A DNA stretch of 64,000 nt from NCBI RefSeq assembly GCF_958450345.1, contig NC_088782.1:3543501-3607500 (forward strand). The letters are read 5' to 3'. Each line of letters begins with the position of its first letter. The first letter of the stretch is position 1. The notes under the pieces are model-generated. The model did no database searches and had not been told where the DNA came from. It was given only the letters and a program-made list of their open reading frames with translations. This DNA is from Calliphora vicina (Eukaryota; Arthropoda; Insecta; Diptera; Calliphoridae). The position numbers and the translations under genes are program-made. Below are positions 11,765 through 24,354 of this stretch, one piece after another.

Positions 11765-12123
11765 CGTATGTACATTCTGGGTCCTCATAAGATTCTAAGA
11801 AGATTTAGCTATGTCTGTCCGTCCGTCTGTCTGTTGAAAATACGATAGGCCCCAAACGAAAGGAGCTAGCTGCTGAAAATTTCCATGATTTTACCTAATC
11901 CATATGTTCCCCCGGAACATAAATATGTTGATTATGCGTTAATCCTGATACAATAATAAATTATAGCGAAAATCTTACAAAATTCCCATCATTCATAATT
12001 GTCTTAGAAAATTAAATCATTCTACCAACTATTCTGAGTATCTGTCCATAATTGACCCTACCCCTTATATTGGTGGTGGGTAAACAAGATTCGACACAGC
12101 CGAATATAACACTCTTTCTCGTT
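11765..12123 (+). mobile_element. DINE-like element, diverged
   Basis: A GTCTGTCCGTCCGTCTGTCTG microsatellite (about 11813-11834, GTCY on the plus strand) is followed after about 260 bp by a hairpin (ATTCGACACAGCCGAAT, about 12090-12106) and the terminal ACACTCTTTCTCG. This is the same order as in the other DINE-like copies but with a quite different body, so it is a separate subfamily. The left boundary is uncertain. Confidence 0.55.
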
Positions 12124-12530
12124 TCAATTAATATCTGTAATTATTAAGAAATTCAACTTTAGACTATTTAATCCGGACAGCATTATTTTCAAATTACTTT
12201 TCTGTACATTTTACCAATTCTCAATTTTTAGGAAATCTAAGCATACAACTTAGAAGCATGAAGTTTCTCGATGGTAGTGATAAATATAAAATCTAAAATA
12301 TTAACAATTTCGCTTGTGTGCAAACAAAGTTATAAACCTAAACTTACACACAATTTTTTTCGTGCGCATTTCTTATTTTTAAATTCGAATAAGACTTTTA
12401 GTAAATGTTTGAGGCATTTCACTAAAATAGATTATAAATTATTTATTTATTGTTTAATATTAATTGAAAATAATGAACTTTAACCTTTCCTAGGTCTTCG
12501 TTTTAAAATTAGGTTTCATAATGTTCTGAT

Positions 12531-13016
12531 TAGAGTATCCGAAAACCGGTCAACCGGTTTTTTCATCTTTGTTTTGAGAAACTGGTTTTTGTAAGAGTTT
12601 AACCGGTTTTAATAAAATATATTTTCTAAAGGTCATTTAAACATATTTTTGAAACGTTGATACCATTTTTAAAAATAAATATTGTGTTATTTAATAGAAA
12701 ATTTGACAATATTTCGTAAAAGATATAAAATAATTGCATAAAGATAGAGCCTTAAGATTTCCGACAATTTTGTACACAGTTCCTAACATATTACTTATAA
12801 GCGTCCACAAATAAAAATAAATCTAAGTAGACCTTTTTCATATTGAATAAAAATTTAATATAACCCGGTTAAACGGTTTTTTTGAAGATAAAAACCGAAA
12901 CCGTTTAACCAGACTCTTTAAAAGACAAACATTAAAACCGGTTTTTTCAAAAACACACTTCTTCGGTTAAAACGGAAACCGGTTTTTTAAATTTGGCGGT
13001 TTTTTTGGACACTCTA
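12531..13016. mobile_element. hAT-type MITE with perfect 8-bp duplication
   Basis: The 486-bp element begins TAGAGTATCCGAAAACCGG and ends, inverted, TAGAGTGTCCAAAAAAACCG. GTTCTGAT is found immediately before (12523-12530) and immediately after (13017-13024). The duplication fits the hAT target preference nTnnnnAn, and TAGAGTG is a typical hAT terminus. ACCGGTT words are repeated inside both ends. There is no transposase frame, so it is nonautonomous. The perfect duplication suggests a fairly recent insertion. If the 10758 exon is real it lies in the FNIP first intron. Confidence 0.88.
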
Positions 13017-14974
13017 GTTCTGATATTGGTGTGTAATGTAGAATTTTGTTTCTAATAAAATGTTCAATGCAACCAATATTGAATACAATTATAAACTATT
13101 GGTCTTGTTTCATTGATAAACTCGTAGTTTTGTCCATACATATTTTTTTTTTAAATTTTAACATGAAAATTTATTCGGCTATTCGATTATCGACAATTAA
13201 TGATTAACTAATTTTTTATTCTAAATTAAAAATTGTTATTCATTCGAATAAAAATTATATTTCTTTTCTCACTTATATATATATATTCCAAATATTATTT
13301 CACAACATTTGAAATTTAAATATTGTGAAATAAGTGAAAAAACTTTGAGCATTGGATTTAAATTTTCCAAGATACCTGCAATACTCTGCCAATTTATTAA
13401 TTATCTTAATTTAAATACTTACATCTTCAAATACTTTTTATTATTCATGGGAATAAACTGAGCATAAAATATGTATATATTTTCATTGAAAATTATTGAA
13501 ATTTCTGTGAGAAATGTTACTAAAATATAATTTTTTGATCGATTAATCGAATTAATACAAAATATTTATAATAATAAATCGTACTTATAAGATGTTACAG
13601 AATTTGTATAAACGCATTTTAAGCTATAAACAAATACACAATATGCACTATTATTATTTCGCAAATTATATATTTTCTATTACGTATGTACTACAAAAAT
13701 AAAAATAAAATATAAAAAAAAAATATTGCGAAATTTAGTTAAAATTAAATGTTTGCCCCTATTGACAATCAATTGATCTAATCGTATGCTGTATTGATAC
13801 GTTGTTGGGTTCCTTAGTTGGCTGTTTATTTGTTTGTATCTTTATTTATCAACGTATAAATAAAATAACACAATATTATTATCTGTTAGAAAAAAAAAAT
13901 GCCTTGACGTGAGTAATCATACTCACGTGCTTTCTAAATATAGAAGAGTCTACCTCTTTTATACATATTGTGCTTTCACTCGCACCTTAAGTACAAAATA
14001 ACCCACTAAATGCGTCAAATAAATGTATTCTCGGTCACGGACACTAATAACTCTCATACGAATACTTGTACACATACAAATAACACAAGTATCTGTTAAT
14101 ACGTACCCTGCAGTTTTAAAGATGGTTATTTAATTCTGCACTAGCTCTTACATATATCTATATGTATATGGACCGATCCTCACAAAAGTTGGTAGATATA
14201 TTCAGGTTCTTATAAAACTAGTCCAATTCAATTAAGATTTTAATTATTATAACACAATTATGAATGTTCAATTCATTTTCTGATGGTAACCTTGTATGGG
14301 GACTAGGGACAAATGTTATCCGATTCTGGGGGGACATTTGTATGGGGGCTAGGTGAAATCATGGACCGATATTTCCCATTTTAAATACCAACCATACCTT
14401 ATCAACATAGAGTATTTTTGGCAAATTTCAGTCAGCTAGTTGGTCCCTATCTTAAAATAACTACTTTCTAAAGTTGAGTGCAATATAGTTGAAATTGACT
14501 ACATCTTAGATTACTTAGAGCAAATAATGTGGAAATTGACTTCACGCTAGATTACCTGGGATCTATAAAGTAACCAATTGTTTTGTTTTTGCATTACAAA
14601 GACCACAGACGTATCAATGAAATGATTAGTGACAATTACAAAACAGCAAATAGCGTATTATACAAATGAGCAATACGAGGCTGTGTTGTTAAATTTCATC
14701 CAATAAAAGTTATTGACAAAAAAATCACAGTTCCTATTCTAAAAATATGTAGTTGGATTTCTTTTATTTTGATTAAAAACTTTGGAACCATTTTGGTTTT
14801 TTATAGCTAACATATTTGTCAATGCGAAAATAGTTCCCAGGATTTAAAAGTCGAGGGGTTCTTAAAGTTTGATAAAATTATAAAATTAACATTTTCTGTT
14901 TTCAATCTAAAGTTTCTTTTTACTGGTATGTCAGTGAGTTGAATTGAGAAAATAAACCTTCTTAATAACCAGAC
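13017..14974. other. AT-rich region with repeat fragments
   Basis: 13170-13260 and 13530-13560 carry ATTCGATTA/ATCGATTAATCGAATTAATA words that recur near 59020-59110 and 59870-59910. 14170-14450 (GACCGATCCTCACAAAAGTTGG, GACCGATATTTCCC) looks like the body of an old dispersed repeat of the DINE-like type without its ends. No gene recognised. Confidence 0.4.
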
Positions 14975-15163
14975 TTTCGAATTAATTCAATTTGAGCTTA
15001 GTTCATTAAAATCTTAATTCGGAATTAAAAAATTCATTCATTCATAAATCTATTCTTAAAATCTAATTCTTAGCTTAATTCAAAGGCTTTTTTATTCATA
15101 ACAGAATTCATTCATTGTTCGTTTATTTCAAATCTAATACAAATTGAATTAAAATATTTTTTT
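14975..15163 (-). repeat. Dispersed AATTC-rich repeat, copy 2
   Basis: The reverse complement matches 1783-1975 over most of its length, including TTCAAATCTAATACAAATTGAATT near its right end and ATTCATTCATTGTTCG. A shorter match is at 41583-41662. Confidence 0.55.
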
Positions 15164-15164
15164 T

Positions 15165-15400
15165 CCCAGGAAAAAAAGCTTACAGCCAGTAACAACACCA
15201 TAACTGCTCCTAAAGAGGCGTTGAGAAGCTAGCACACGTTATTTAGAACGGTTCTCGAACCAGTTCTTTAATTTTTAATTTGATATTGCCACCATCGTAA
15301 CTAGTTCTAGAGAAGCTAAACAAAGCAAACACATATTCGTAAGAACAGTTCTAGAGCTAGTTCTATCGACAGTTAAAAATTAATTAATTTTTCAATGATT
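15165..15400. repeat. Partial relative of the CCCAGGAAAA element
   Basis: Begins CCCAGGAAAAAAAGC, like the left end of the element at 16303-16517, and contains the same GTTCTAGA/CTAGTTCTA vocabulary (about 15300-15370). A matching right terminus was not found. Assignment is weak. Confidence 0.4.
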
Positions 15401-15843
15401 TGTGCCGTAATTTTTTTTAATTTTTTAATTTTTTTTTATTTTTCCAAAAGAAATAAAAGCATTTCGAAACTAATAAGTTTTCTATAGAATTAGTACATAA
15501 TGTCGATAATGAAAATTAATATTTAAGAAACACTGATGCAGACATTCGTATAAGGAATGATAAGCATAACAAAAGCAATTTCTAAAATAAACTGACTGTG
15601 TCTACGTTCAAAAAGTGTTAATTGAAATGATCATTTGATTAAAGCAATTTTGCATTTAAGAAATTCACAGTAAATTGTCAGAGAAGGTAAACAAACTGAT
15701 TCTTCGACTGACTGACTAACTAACTAATCAGCAGACAGCCAGACAAACAAAAGTATAATTTTATTTAATTTTTATACATATTGATTTTTTATGTTAATGT
15801 TATCTTCTAATTTCCTTACCATTTTCTATTTTGATTATTTTAG

Positions 15844-18800
15844 TCAGTTTCCCTTTGATGGAAGTCAAGTACGAATATTGGTTTACCGAGAGTGCGATTC
15901 TCGAGGGAGACGTTTACTATTCGATTCGAATGCTTTGGAAAAAGTTTATTTAAAGGAAGAAAATGGGAATATAAGCAGCAAACATAATGTGAAATCAACA
16001 ACCGGTGGACATGCTGCTGCCAACGCAACTATTAATCATAATAATAATAATAACAATCACAAAGAAATTTTAAATTTTAATAACAAACAACAAACATCCA
16101 ACAAAGGACATTCCAATGGAAGTTTTATTGAAGTGTGTGAGGAATATGGTTACAAGGTTAGTTAAATTTGACAATTTTAACATCCTGAATTGGAAACACG
16201 AACAAAAACTATTGTTTTTAATTTTTTATAAACAAACACTATATAAAAAGTTTAAAATAAAAATTTCAATCGTGCTTCTGAATCAGGTCCTAATTATAAG
16301 ATCCCAGGAAAAGTTCTATGGCACTAGTTATACATTGGTTCTAGACTAGTTCTATATTGAGAAATCACAAATAACTACAACACTGAATTAGTTCTAGAAC
16401 TTCTCTAGAACTAGTTCCGGGAGTGACAATTTTAAACAAAAATCATTGATTGAAGAACAAGAACGAGCAATGGCTGTGTACATGAACTAGCTGTGGAACT
16501 AATATATTTTTCCTGGGATAATTATTTAATTGTATTTAGAAATTGAAAATAAAAAATAAATGTTTGTTTCTTTTATATTTATAGCACAATCGGCCAAATT
16601 CTTCGGATATATCCAGTGTGGGAGAAATGGTTTTTGGTGCTTTGGCCATGTCATTTCGTGGGACCTCCTTAAAAGTTCATTGGCTGGATGGGCCTTCTAG
16701 ACTACTGTGTTCTCAGGTCTTTTTAACGCCAACCAAACAAGCCAGTGGTCATTCACCATATTCCACGCTATCCACAAATAGTCTTGCGACTCCACGAACA
16801 TCAATATGCAGTGAGCATGGCTCTATGGATGGCGTATCGATGAATTCCTATTCTCTGCCATTTTCAGTTGGTATTGGCCGTCACATTAGCCTGACACCCA
16901 GTGATCTCAGTTCTTCGGTTGTATCTTCGCCGCTGGATGTGCCCTCAATAGATCAGCAATCACTGCTCACTAGCAGTGAGAGTGCTGCAGATAGTGGGCC
17001 ACGCTTTTCCTCAACGTATAGTACGGGAAATGATTCGGGCTATTCGGCACTTAGTCGTGGCCAATTGTCTAGCGATCAGTGGTCTGCATCGTATCAGTAT
17101 TCCACCCGCAGCAGTTTAGGTTCGGTGACATCCGAATCGGAACGTGTGCGAAAGTTTAGTATGGATTCGAATTTTTTTGGTGGCAGCAGTCCTGGGAGTA
17201 GCAATCTTTTGGAATTGTCTAGCGATGGTAGTTTGCAAAGACGTATATCGCGCAACATGATGACTTCGTTTGAAAATGAGAACTCTATGAATGATTTGAT
17301 AGGTTTTGTGACGGACAATTATACCAATGTTGCTACCACCACCACCACTCATGGCGGTAGTGAAGGCATGAATTTGGCCGTTAATAATCCCCGTGCAAAT
17401 TATTGTCCTAGCGAATCTCGTAGCAATCCTGAAATGGGTAAGAGACGAGAAAATGCACATACTATGAAAGCAAACTCACGGAGAGCACGCATAGGACTGG
17501 CAGTGTGTGTAACCATGAGTGAATCGTTTGAAGAGGAAATGGAATTATTTTGTAGCGAACACATAGCTCTTTTGGAGAGTATGTTGAGCCGTCTAAGGGC
17601 CAGCACCGAGAGGGCCTACATACATCACAGTCAATTTTTACAAATAATGTTTCAAATATGGCAAGATACTCAACAATGGTTTTCGGATTTATTTACTGCA
17701 CCTCGAATAAAATGTCCTGTATGGTTAAGCATTACCACCAGTGGTAGTAAATACTCGAAAAATGTAGCGGATCGTTTTATAAAGGAATTGTGTTGGCTGC
17801 TGTCATTTGCCGATACCAAAGATACAAATTTGTAAGTTGGGAAATCTGTGTAATTGTAATTTAAAATCATGATTTTATTGTTATTTTTTTCAGTTTTGTT
17901 AGCACCATGTTAACGGCTATTCTTACTCATCATTTAGGTTGGGTACCTACCGTTTCACCCTTTAATTCCTCATCTTCAACAGCAGCCATCGAACAAAGAG
18001 CCAAACTTCTGAAGGTATCACAAAAACATCCTTACAATGCTTTGTGGGCCCAACTGGGCGATTTATTTGGCGCCATCGGTTTACCCTCAAAACTGGCGCG
18101 CACCGTCATCTACGGCACAGAAAAGTTATCAATTGAAAGACTGTTAAATGTACTCACCTATTTTATAAGATGTGGCGAAGTCCGCAGATCGTCCAAAAAG
18201 GAAGATTTTAACAAAGAGAGATTAAACAATATTGTGGCACAGAACAAAAATGAACCACTAAAAAAATCTACTCTATTTGGTAGAAAAGGTCCGATGCTGG
18301 TGCAAAACCGATCGGAAGGAATTCTAACGCGCACGCCAACTTGCAAACAAAATCTCAGCTCCATCGTCGGTGAAAGTAACGACGAAATGTTGGAAAGAGA
18401 TGAAGAGGAAGACGACGATAACGATGAATATGAATATGATAACCAAATGACCGATGAAGCAATCAGAACTTATAAAAAGAACGAAATACCCACAGTATTG
18501 GCATTTAGAGATTCACGTTTTGTACAACAGGAATTGCGTATTGGTAACTATCTCATGGATACGGGTATTGAGAAGAACTCGATACAACAGTATCAACAAT
18601 CCAAACAGAAAGAGACAACGAGCAATCGTCAATCCGAAGGACGTATACGTTTAACTCTAACCACACCCGATAATGTTGAACTGAATGTGGAAGACGCACA
18701 TCTTGACGAAGATGGTGCCATGGAGGCCATAGAAATAGAATCGTTACCAAATGATCAATCCGCTAATTTAAAACGCAAAGAAAATAAGAATATACTCAGG

Positions 18801-20857
18801 AAGAAACCGTTCTTTTGGGGCATGACCTCTTCAACGGTCAAAGAAGGTTTAAGTTTAAATGATTTGAACAAAATACAACAACAGTGCTTCACTAGAAAAC
18901 AACAGGAGCAAGAAATGCAACAACAGCAGCAGCAACAAAAACAGCAACAACAGAAAAAATCTCAACAGCTCTCTTTATCAGATCTCATTACCCAGAACAG
19001 TATGGGTAAAGGTGAACGCATGACATGGGGCATTGAACCCGTTAAGGAGAACCTCTGCTTGGAAGAAAAAATTCATTTCGATTTGTGTCAGAAAAATATC
19101 GAACGTGAGCACGGCATTTGCATGTCCAAGGAGACAAAATCTGGTGGTGGTGGTGGTGGCGTAGTCTTCGTTCTAGGCGAAAATGAGCCACTAGTAAATA
19201 TTAAAAAGAGCACCGAAGATTTGACTCAAACAGATCCAAATGAATCATCATCATCCCCATCATTGACAACCCAAGATACGAGTAACAATCAATTGTTGTG
19301 TCCCCTACATCAACGCATGCACAATTCGGCCACGAGCTCACATCAACAACTGAGCAAAAAACACTCGGGAGTTAAGTTCAATTTCGAACAATACCCCCAA
19401 ATCGTAACCAACTACATGAAAAGTAAGAATTTGCTAATGTCCAATTATGATTTGCTAATGGATAAATGTTCAAAACTCGAATTACAAGGTGGTGGTGGTG
19501 GTGGCGTTGGTTTTATAACCACACATCTCGACAAATCACCAACAACAGTTCTGCAGGCAACATCCACAACAGCCGCAACCAACAAAACTACATTCCCCCA
19601 ATCAACAACAACAACAGCAGCAGCAACGTCCACGAATAATGCCAATAACTGTATGGTATGCAATGGTCTACTTAATGCCTACCAAACCCCCTCCAATGCC
19701 ACGGAACTAGAATTTGAGACAGATGAGGTGCACAGTTTTACAAATAACAATATAAATGCAAATGCCAACGCTAACACTAACATAACAGCACCCCCCTCAA
19801 CATCCTCAATACCAACGGTCAGTTCTCAAACTTCTGTACAAACCCTTATATCATCGACTTCTCATGGTGGCTGTCAGGAGGATGCATGCGACGTTGCGAA
19901 CAACAAGGATTCAATTGACAGTGGTTGTGGCTGTAATCAGGAAGTAGACGGAAACGAATCGAATATTGTAACATCACCCAAAGAAGGTCGCAAGAAACAA
20001 TTCAATGCGAATCAAAAGAAACCATTATCTCAGCGTGGTTCCATCTCATCGGTAGCGGCCAAATGTGCTGCTGTCAATGAGGCAATGCATCTATTAAAAT
20101 TGCCCATGCCGGGCATAAAAGAATTGCCGCAGGAAGATGAACCACCAGGCGATATGAAGTTGCCGGTCGGCTTTGTACCGTCACTGTTTTTAAGTGTCAA
20201 CGATCATTATATACCCGATATGGTATTACAGGTGAGTTTCAATTTACATTTCAATTATCGTATTAGAGGTTTTTTACTTATTGTTTATTTTCTATCTATT
20301 TAGGGAACTCTTGCGTCACCTAAAAAATGGGAGATGAATTTACGCGAAGATCTAGCACTGGCTGCACATTCTGCCTCTCTAATATCACTGCCCGCTGAAA
20401 ACATTGCCATCATAGCCGATATGGAAAATTGGGACGTTAAACTGCTATCATCTCAATCTCAGCATTTTCCTTATGCCGGCGGACAGAGTGCTCCCGTAGG
20501 CATGTCTCAATTGGTCTCTACAATGCTGGAAACTGTACAGACCATGCACAATGCTGGCATACCAGCCTATGAGGTACGAATGACAACATTTCCAATTTTA
20601 CATTCGAAATTAATGTTGTATGTATGTTTGTTTATTTATTTATTTTTCAGTGTCTATCATTTATGGAATCTAAATTGCAAGAAATCTATTTACACTCTGA
20701 AACATTAGCTGCATTTCTATTGGAAACAGATTTTTGCTCATTGAGTGCAGTAACAACCGCCCTAAATCTTTCGGAAAACGATGTGCCACTGTTGCTATCA
20801 ATTGCGTCCATACACACCCCTCAAATAAGTAAAAAGTGTGGCATCAGTTTTAGATGA
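15844..20857 (+). CDS. FNIP: Folliculin-interacting protein (FNIP homologue)
   Basis: Five exons read in one continuous frame: 15844-16156, 16585-17831, 17894-20231, 20304-20573 and 20651-20857 (TGA), all with GT-AG borders and matching phases, about 1458 residues. The start is not included: exon 15844 begins in phase with two missing bases (see 10758). FNIP proteins bind folliculin (and AMPK and Hsp90 in vertebrates) and form a Rag-GTPase regulator at the lysosome. Diagnostic stretches are QVRILVYRECDSRGRRLLFD in the N-terminal domain, VGEMVFGALAMSFRGTSLKV, the central AILTHHLGWVPTV and HPYNALWAQLGDLFGAIGLP, TYFIRCGEV, and the C-terminal SENDVPLLLSIASIHTPQ. Between the conserved blocks lie insect-type low-complexity inserts: an acidic run near 18394-18440, a glutamine tract near 18909-18965, and glycine runs near 19140-19160 and 19489-19505. 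The protein is longer than the vertebrate FNIPs (about 1100-1170 residues) because of these inserts. Confidence 0.95.
16303..16517. mobile_element. Small TIR element in FNIP intron
   Basis: The ends CCCAGGAAAAGTTCTATG and AACTAATATATTTTTCCTGGG are inverted. GTTCTAGA-type palindromic words fill the interior. It lies wholly inside the 16157-16584 intron. AT flanks both ends, too short to count as a firm duplication. Related sequence at 15165. Confidence 0.65.
18909..18965 (+). repeat. CAG/CAA tract encoding polyglutamine in FNIP
   Basis: Mixed CAA and CAG codons with occasional AAA give a Q-rich segment within exon 17894-20231. The mixed codons argue against an actively expanding pure triplet. 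Confidence 0.8.
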
Positions 20858-22602
20858 TGACAACCACCACCATCACCACCACCACCTAATCGATTAATTA
20901 ATAATTGCCCACAACAAACCAAACCGAGTATTGTATAATTTACACTCATTCACATCAAACAATCACAAACTCAATCTCACATTCCCATCCTCACTCTCAT
21001 CCATCATTAGATATTGTAAATAATGCAATCATTACATTATCATATCATTAATTGACTTTATACATATTCATACATACCTGCATTCATTGCAATCATACGT
21101 TGTATATTTTCATCATTAGTTTTATTGAAAAAAATTAAGAAAAATAATTTCATTTGGCATTTCTTTTAAAAGAAATGTGCATAGATGTACAATGTATGTA
21201 GATTGTTTTTCTTCTGCAAATTATGAACTGTATATAGTTATACAATCACTATTTATAAATTGTTCAAATATTCAATAGTATTTATTACATAAATAATAAT
21301 CTTAGTTCTAACTAACTTTAGATTCATTACTTTTAATTTATTTTGCAAACTGAAACACAGGAATTTAAAACAATACGCAAATATTTATAAGCAATATTTA
21401 TTAAATTTTGTAAACAAAGAATCAAATCAAATATTAAAATAATTTTGTATTACTAAATTAAAAAAAAATTGTGTTTTTGTTTTTTTTTTTAAATGGCTAT
21501 TATTAATTTTAGTTTGTAAAATATGATAGTTTAGGTTAAAATTTGAAACTGAATTTTGAATCAGTTTTCGTTACCCAAATATGCTGAAATTTAGCATTCA
21601 TGCTTTTTTATTCATGATATTCCAATATTCGAAATCAAAGTCGAAGAATTCGAATTATGTACTAAAAATGTATAAAACTGCTTAAATAATCTCACGATCA
21701 TGCATAAACCTGATGACGATTCAATATTATGTTGGTAAATTCGAAATGAAGTTCGAACATTTGTTAAAACAGTTAAAATAATCTCTAAATCATGAGGATT
21801 CTTAAAAAAGTTAGTTGTATTTGGGAGCAATTTCTTACATTTGTTCATTGTAGTTTCAAAATTCAAGAAATACTTCGGCCATGACATTGTACCAGCAAAA
21901 ACTATGAATCTCACTAATACGATAATTATTGATTATTCCAAAATTAACTTAAGAAGTCATTTTTAAAGAATACTAAATTTGTGAAATGTTTATGGTGTTA
22001 GGTATGGAAAATGCTATCTAACTGTTAAGCATGAATGTGATTACAATTCAATGTGTAATTTTACAATTCTCTTGACGCAACACAGCATTAAAAATTAAAT
22101 TATTGGTAATGATGTTTCATAATGGTAATGCAGTTTCATCAAATTAAAATGAAAATAAAGCATACTTTGTGGCGGTGTGTTACCACTGCTTTATTTTGTA
22201 ATCCTGCAACGTGATAATTGTAGATTACACATCACTGATTCCCATACTGAATCAGCTTATTATTTATTGTTTTGGCCCACCGACCATTTCAAAATAAATT
22301 GAGTTAGAAATTAATTGTATAAACAATAAAAACAATTGTGACGAACATTTTGAGAAAACTTTAAGTAAAACTTCTTTGTCGTTTTTCTCAATACCGAATT
22401 GTTGGATGTGTGCCAAAACAATTATAAGCTGACACACTAACTTTGACTGTCCAATTTTTTTTTAATAAAATGGGCACAGTTCTTGTTTCCATATAACCCT
22501 TTCCGTCCCAAGCAGTGAATTTTTCGATCACATTTCATACACTCGTACAATAAATACTAAAGTAAATCGCACAAAAACGTATAACAAAATGAAAAAGAAA
22601 TA
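20858..22602. other. FNIP 3' side and intergenic DNA
   Basis: Starts with CCACCATCACCACC-type low complexity directly after the FNIP stop, then AT-rich sequence with several AATAAA/ATTAAA words. None can be chosen as the poly(A) signal from sequence alone. No gene seen. Confidence 0.4.
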
Positions 22603-22832
22603 GGGTGTGTTCGTAAATGCAGTAAATTTGTGCATCACTGATGTCACGACCTGCAAACTTTTGCAACATATAACTTAATGATGCATTGGTTGCACAAATT
22701 TGCGGCATCACTGCCAACAATTTGCATTAAAAAACGTTTGACGTAAAGCAATAATCGCAAATATGCTTTTTCGAACGCTAAACTTTTAATTTGCTGCAGT
22801 GATGCAATCATACTGAATTTACGAACACACCC
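22603..22832. mobile_element. 230-bp MITE with ATA duplication
   Basis: The left end GGGTGTGTTCGTAAATGCAG and the right end CTGAATTTACGAACACACCC are near-perfect inverted repeats. ATA flanks both sides (22600-22602 and 22833-22835). The inner arms also pair (GTGCATCACTGATG with CAGTGATGCAATC). No coding capacity. It lies between the convergent FNIP and SMSr genes. Confidence 0.85.
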
Positions 22833-24354
22833 ATAACTAATAATATTGAGAATTTAAAACAGTAAGAAAAAACCGTACATAATACGGGGGGCGGGGACGT
22901 AAAGGCTTTGATTGGACTTGGTGCAAATATATCGGTATATCTTTCGCGCTTACAAATCATGCAACTTAGTAACCAGGTATTGGACTCCATTATAATGATT
23001 ACTGCAGAGGTTGTCACAATGAGGAGAATGATGCAGCTATAAGTTATTTTCTAATGTATGTGTCAACATTCGTACATTAAACTAAATTTAATCTCCAATC
23101 TTCAAGTCAAAAACCCGCCCTTATACTTTATTGTACTTTCAAAGTTCACAAAGTTGTAATTTCATTATCCTTATTTGCAGTTATTTTCTCATCTTATTAC
23201 ACTCTTCCATTTAAATTGTAAATTAAATAAGAATTCTTGTTATGTATTTTCAGAATCAAATTCAAATATAGAATTTCTTTATTTTTTATATGTATTTAGG
23301 TAGAGTTGTAACTTTTGTATTACAAGAATTTATAATTTTCAATACAAATGCGTTGATTTCAATATATGTATTAATAAATTATTTAATAATAAGTAAAATG
23401 CAATGAAAAATTATATAGAGATACACATCTTATTAAATGAAGGAAAAATTAAAATTCGAAAACACTAATAATTAATTACAATGAAATATTAAAATAAAAC
23501 TATGGTCATCTTGCATGAGAATTTATATAATATACTAATTTATTATTGTTATGAATTCTTTGATGGAGTGAGTAGACAATCTATTAGTAGTATTTTACAT
23601 ATTTAACAAAAAAAAAAAACAATAATTCTTTCTACAGAATCAAAAAGGCATTATTAATGTTTAAGTCTGAAGGAGTTTACGTGTATATGTAGTATGTAGG
23701 ATGCAAATAACTTATGTCAGATCTATATTCTATACAAAATTAATAGTTTTAAACTACGTTATTATTTTATAATTAATTGTTTTTGTGCTCAATACTCTAA
23801 CTTTATCGAATAAAAAATTTAATTTTAGTTATAATGTACAATGGGGTTTAAAAGCTAAAGTAAGTCAAACTAGACTCCTTTATCAAAGTAGTAAGTAATA
23901 ATTTTGTTTTAAGGTCCCTGAAATTTAATAAAAATAATTTACCTACATATTAAAGAAAAACTCAAATAATTAATAATCAGTCGTAGTTTCATATTATACA
24001 ATATAAACAAAAAAAAATAATCCAATACTAGTACAATTATGGAAGGTATAGATATAGATGGTTACCAATATACAGCTTCTTTTAAAATAAAAATGTAAAA
24101 GACATTCTAGTTATTTTGGAATGTTGTTTATACCAAGCTACGCTTAATTATATAACTTTAATAACCAAAACTAATTGAATGAATAAATGGATATTACAAT
24201 AATACAAATAGAAAATGTTGGCAAAATGTTAGAATAGAAGAAAAAATAAAACAAACTGTATCATAATATTTGGAAAGTGAACAACATATTTAAATATTAT
24301 GTATTTTGATTTGCGCTAGTTTTGTTTTCTGCTTTAGTCCTTTTGTCGATTGGG
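22833..24354. other. Intergenic, SMSr 3' side
   Basis: AT-rich. A GGGGGGCGGGG run near 22885-22895 is the only GC-rich spot. No gene or RNA recognised. Confidence 0.4.

Noticed and set aside
12271..12483. 70-residue plus frame near a DINE-like end
   Set aside because: AT-rich chance frame, no splice or family support.
17094..17606. Several minus-strand frames of 68-114 residues
   Set aside because: Antisense shadows of the FNIP exon 16585-17831.
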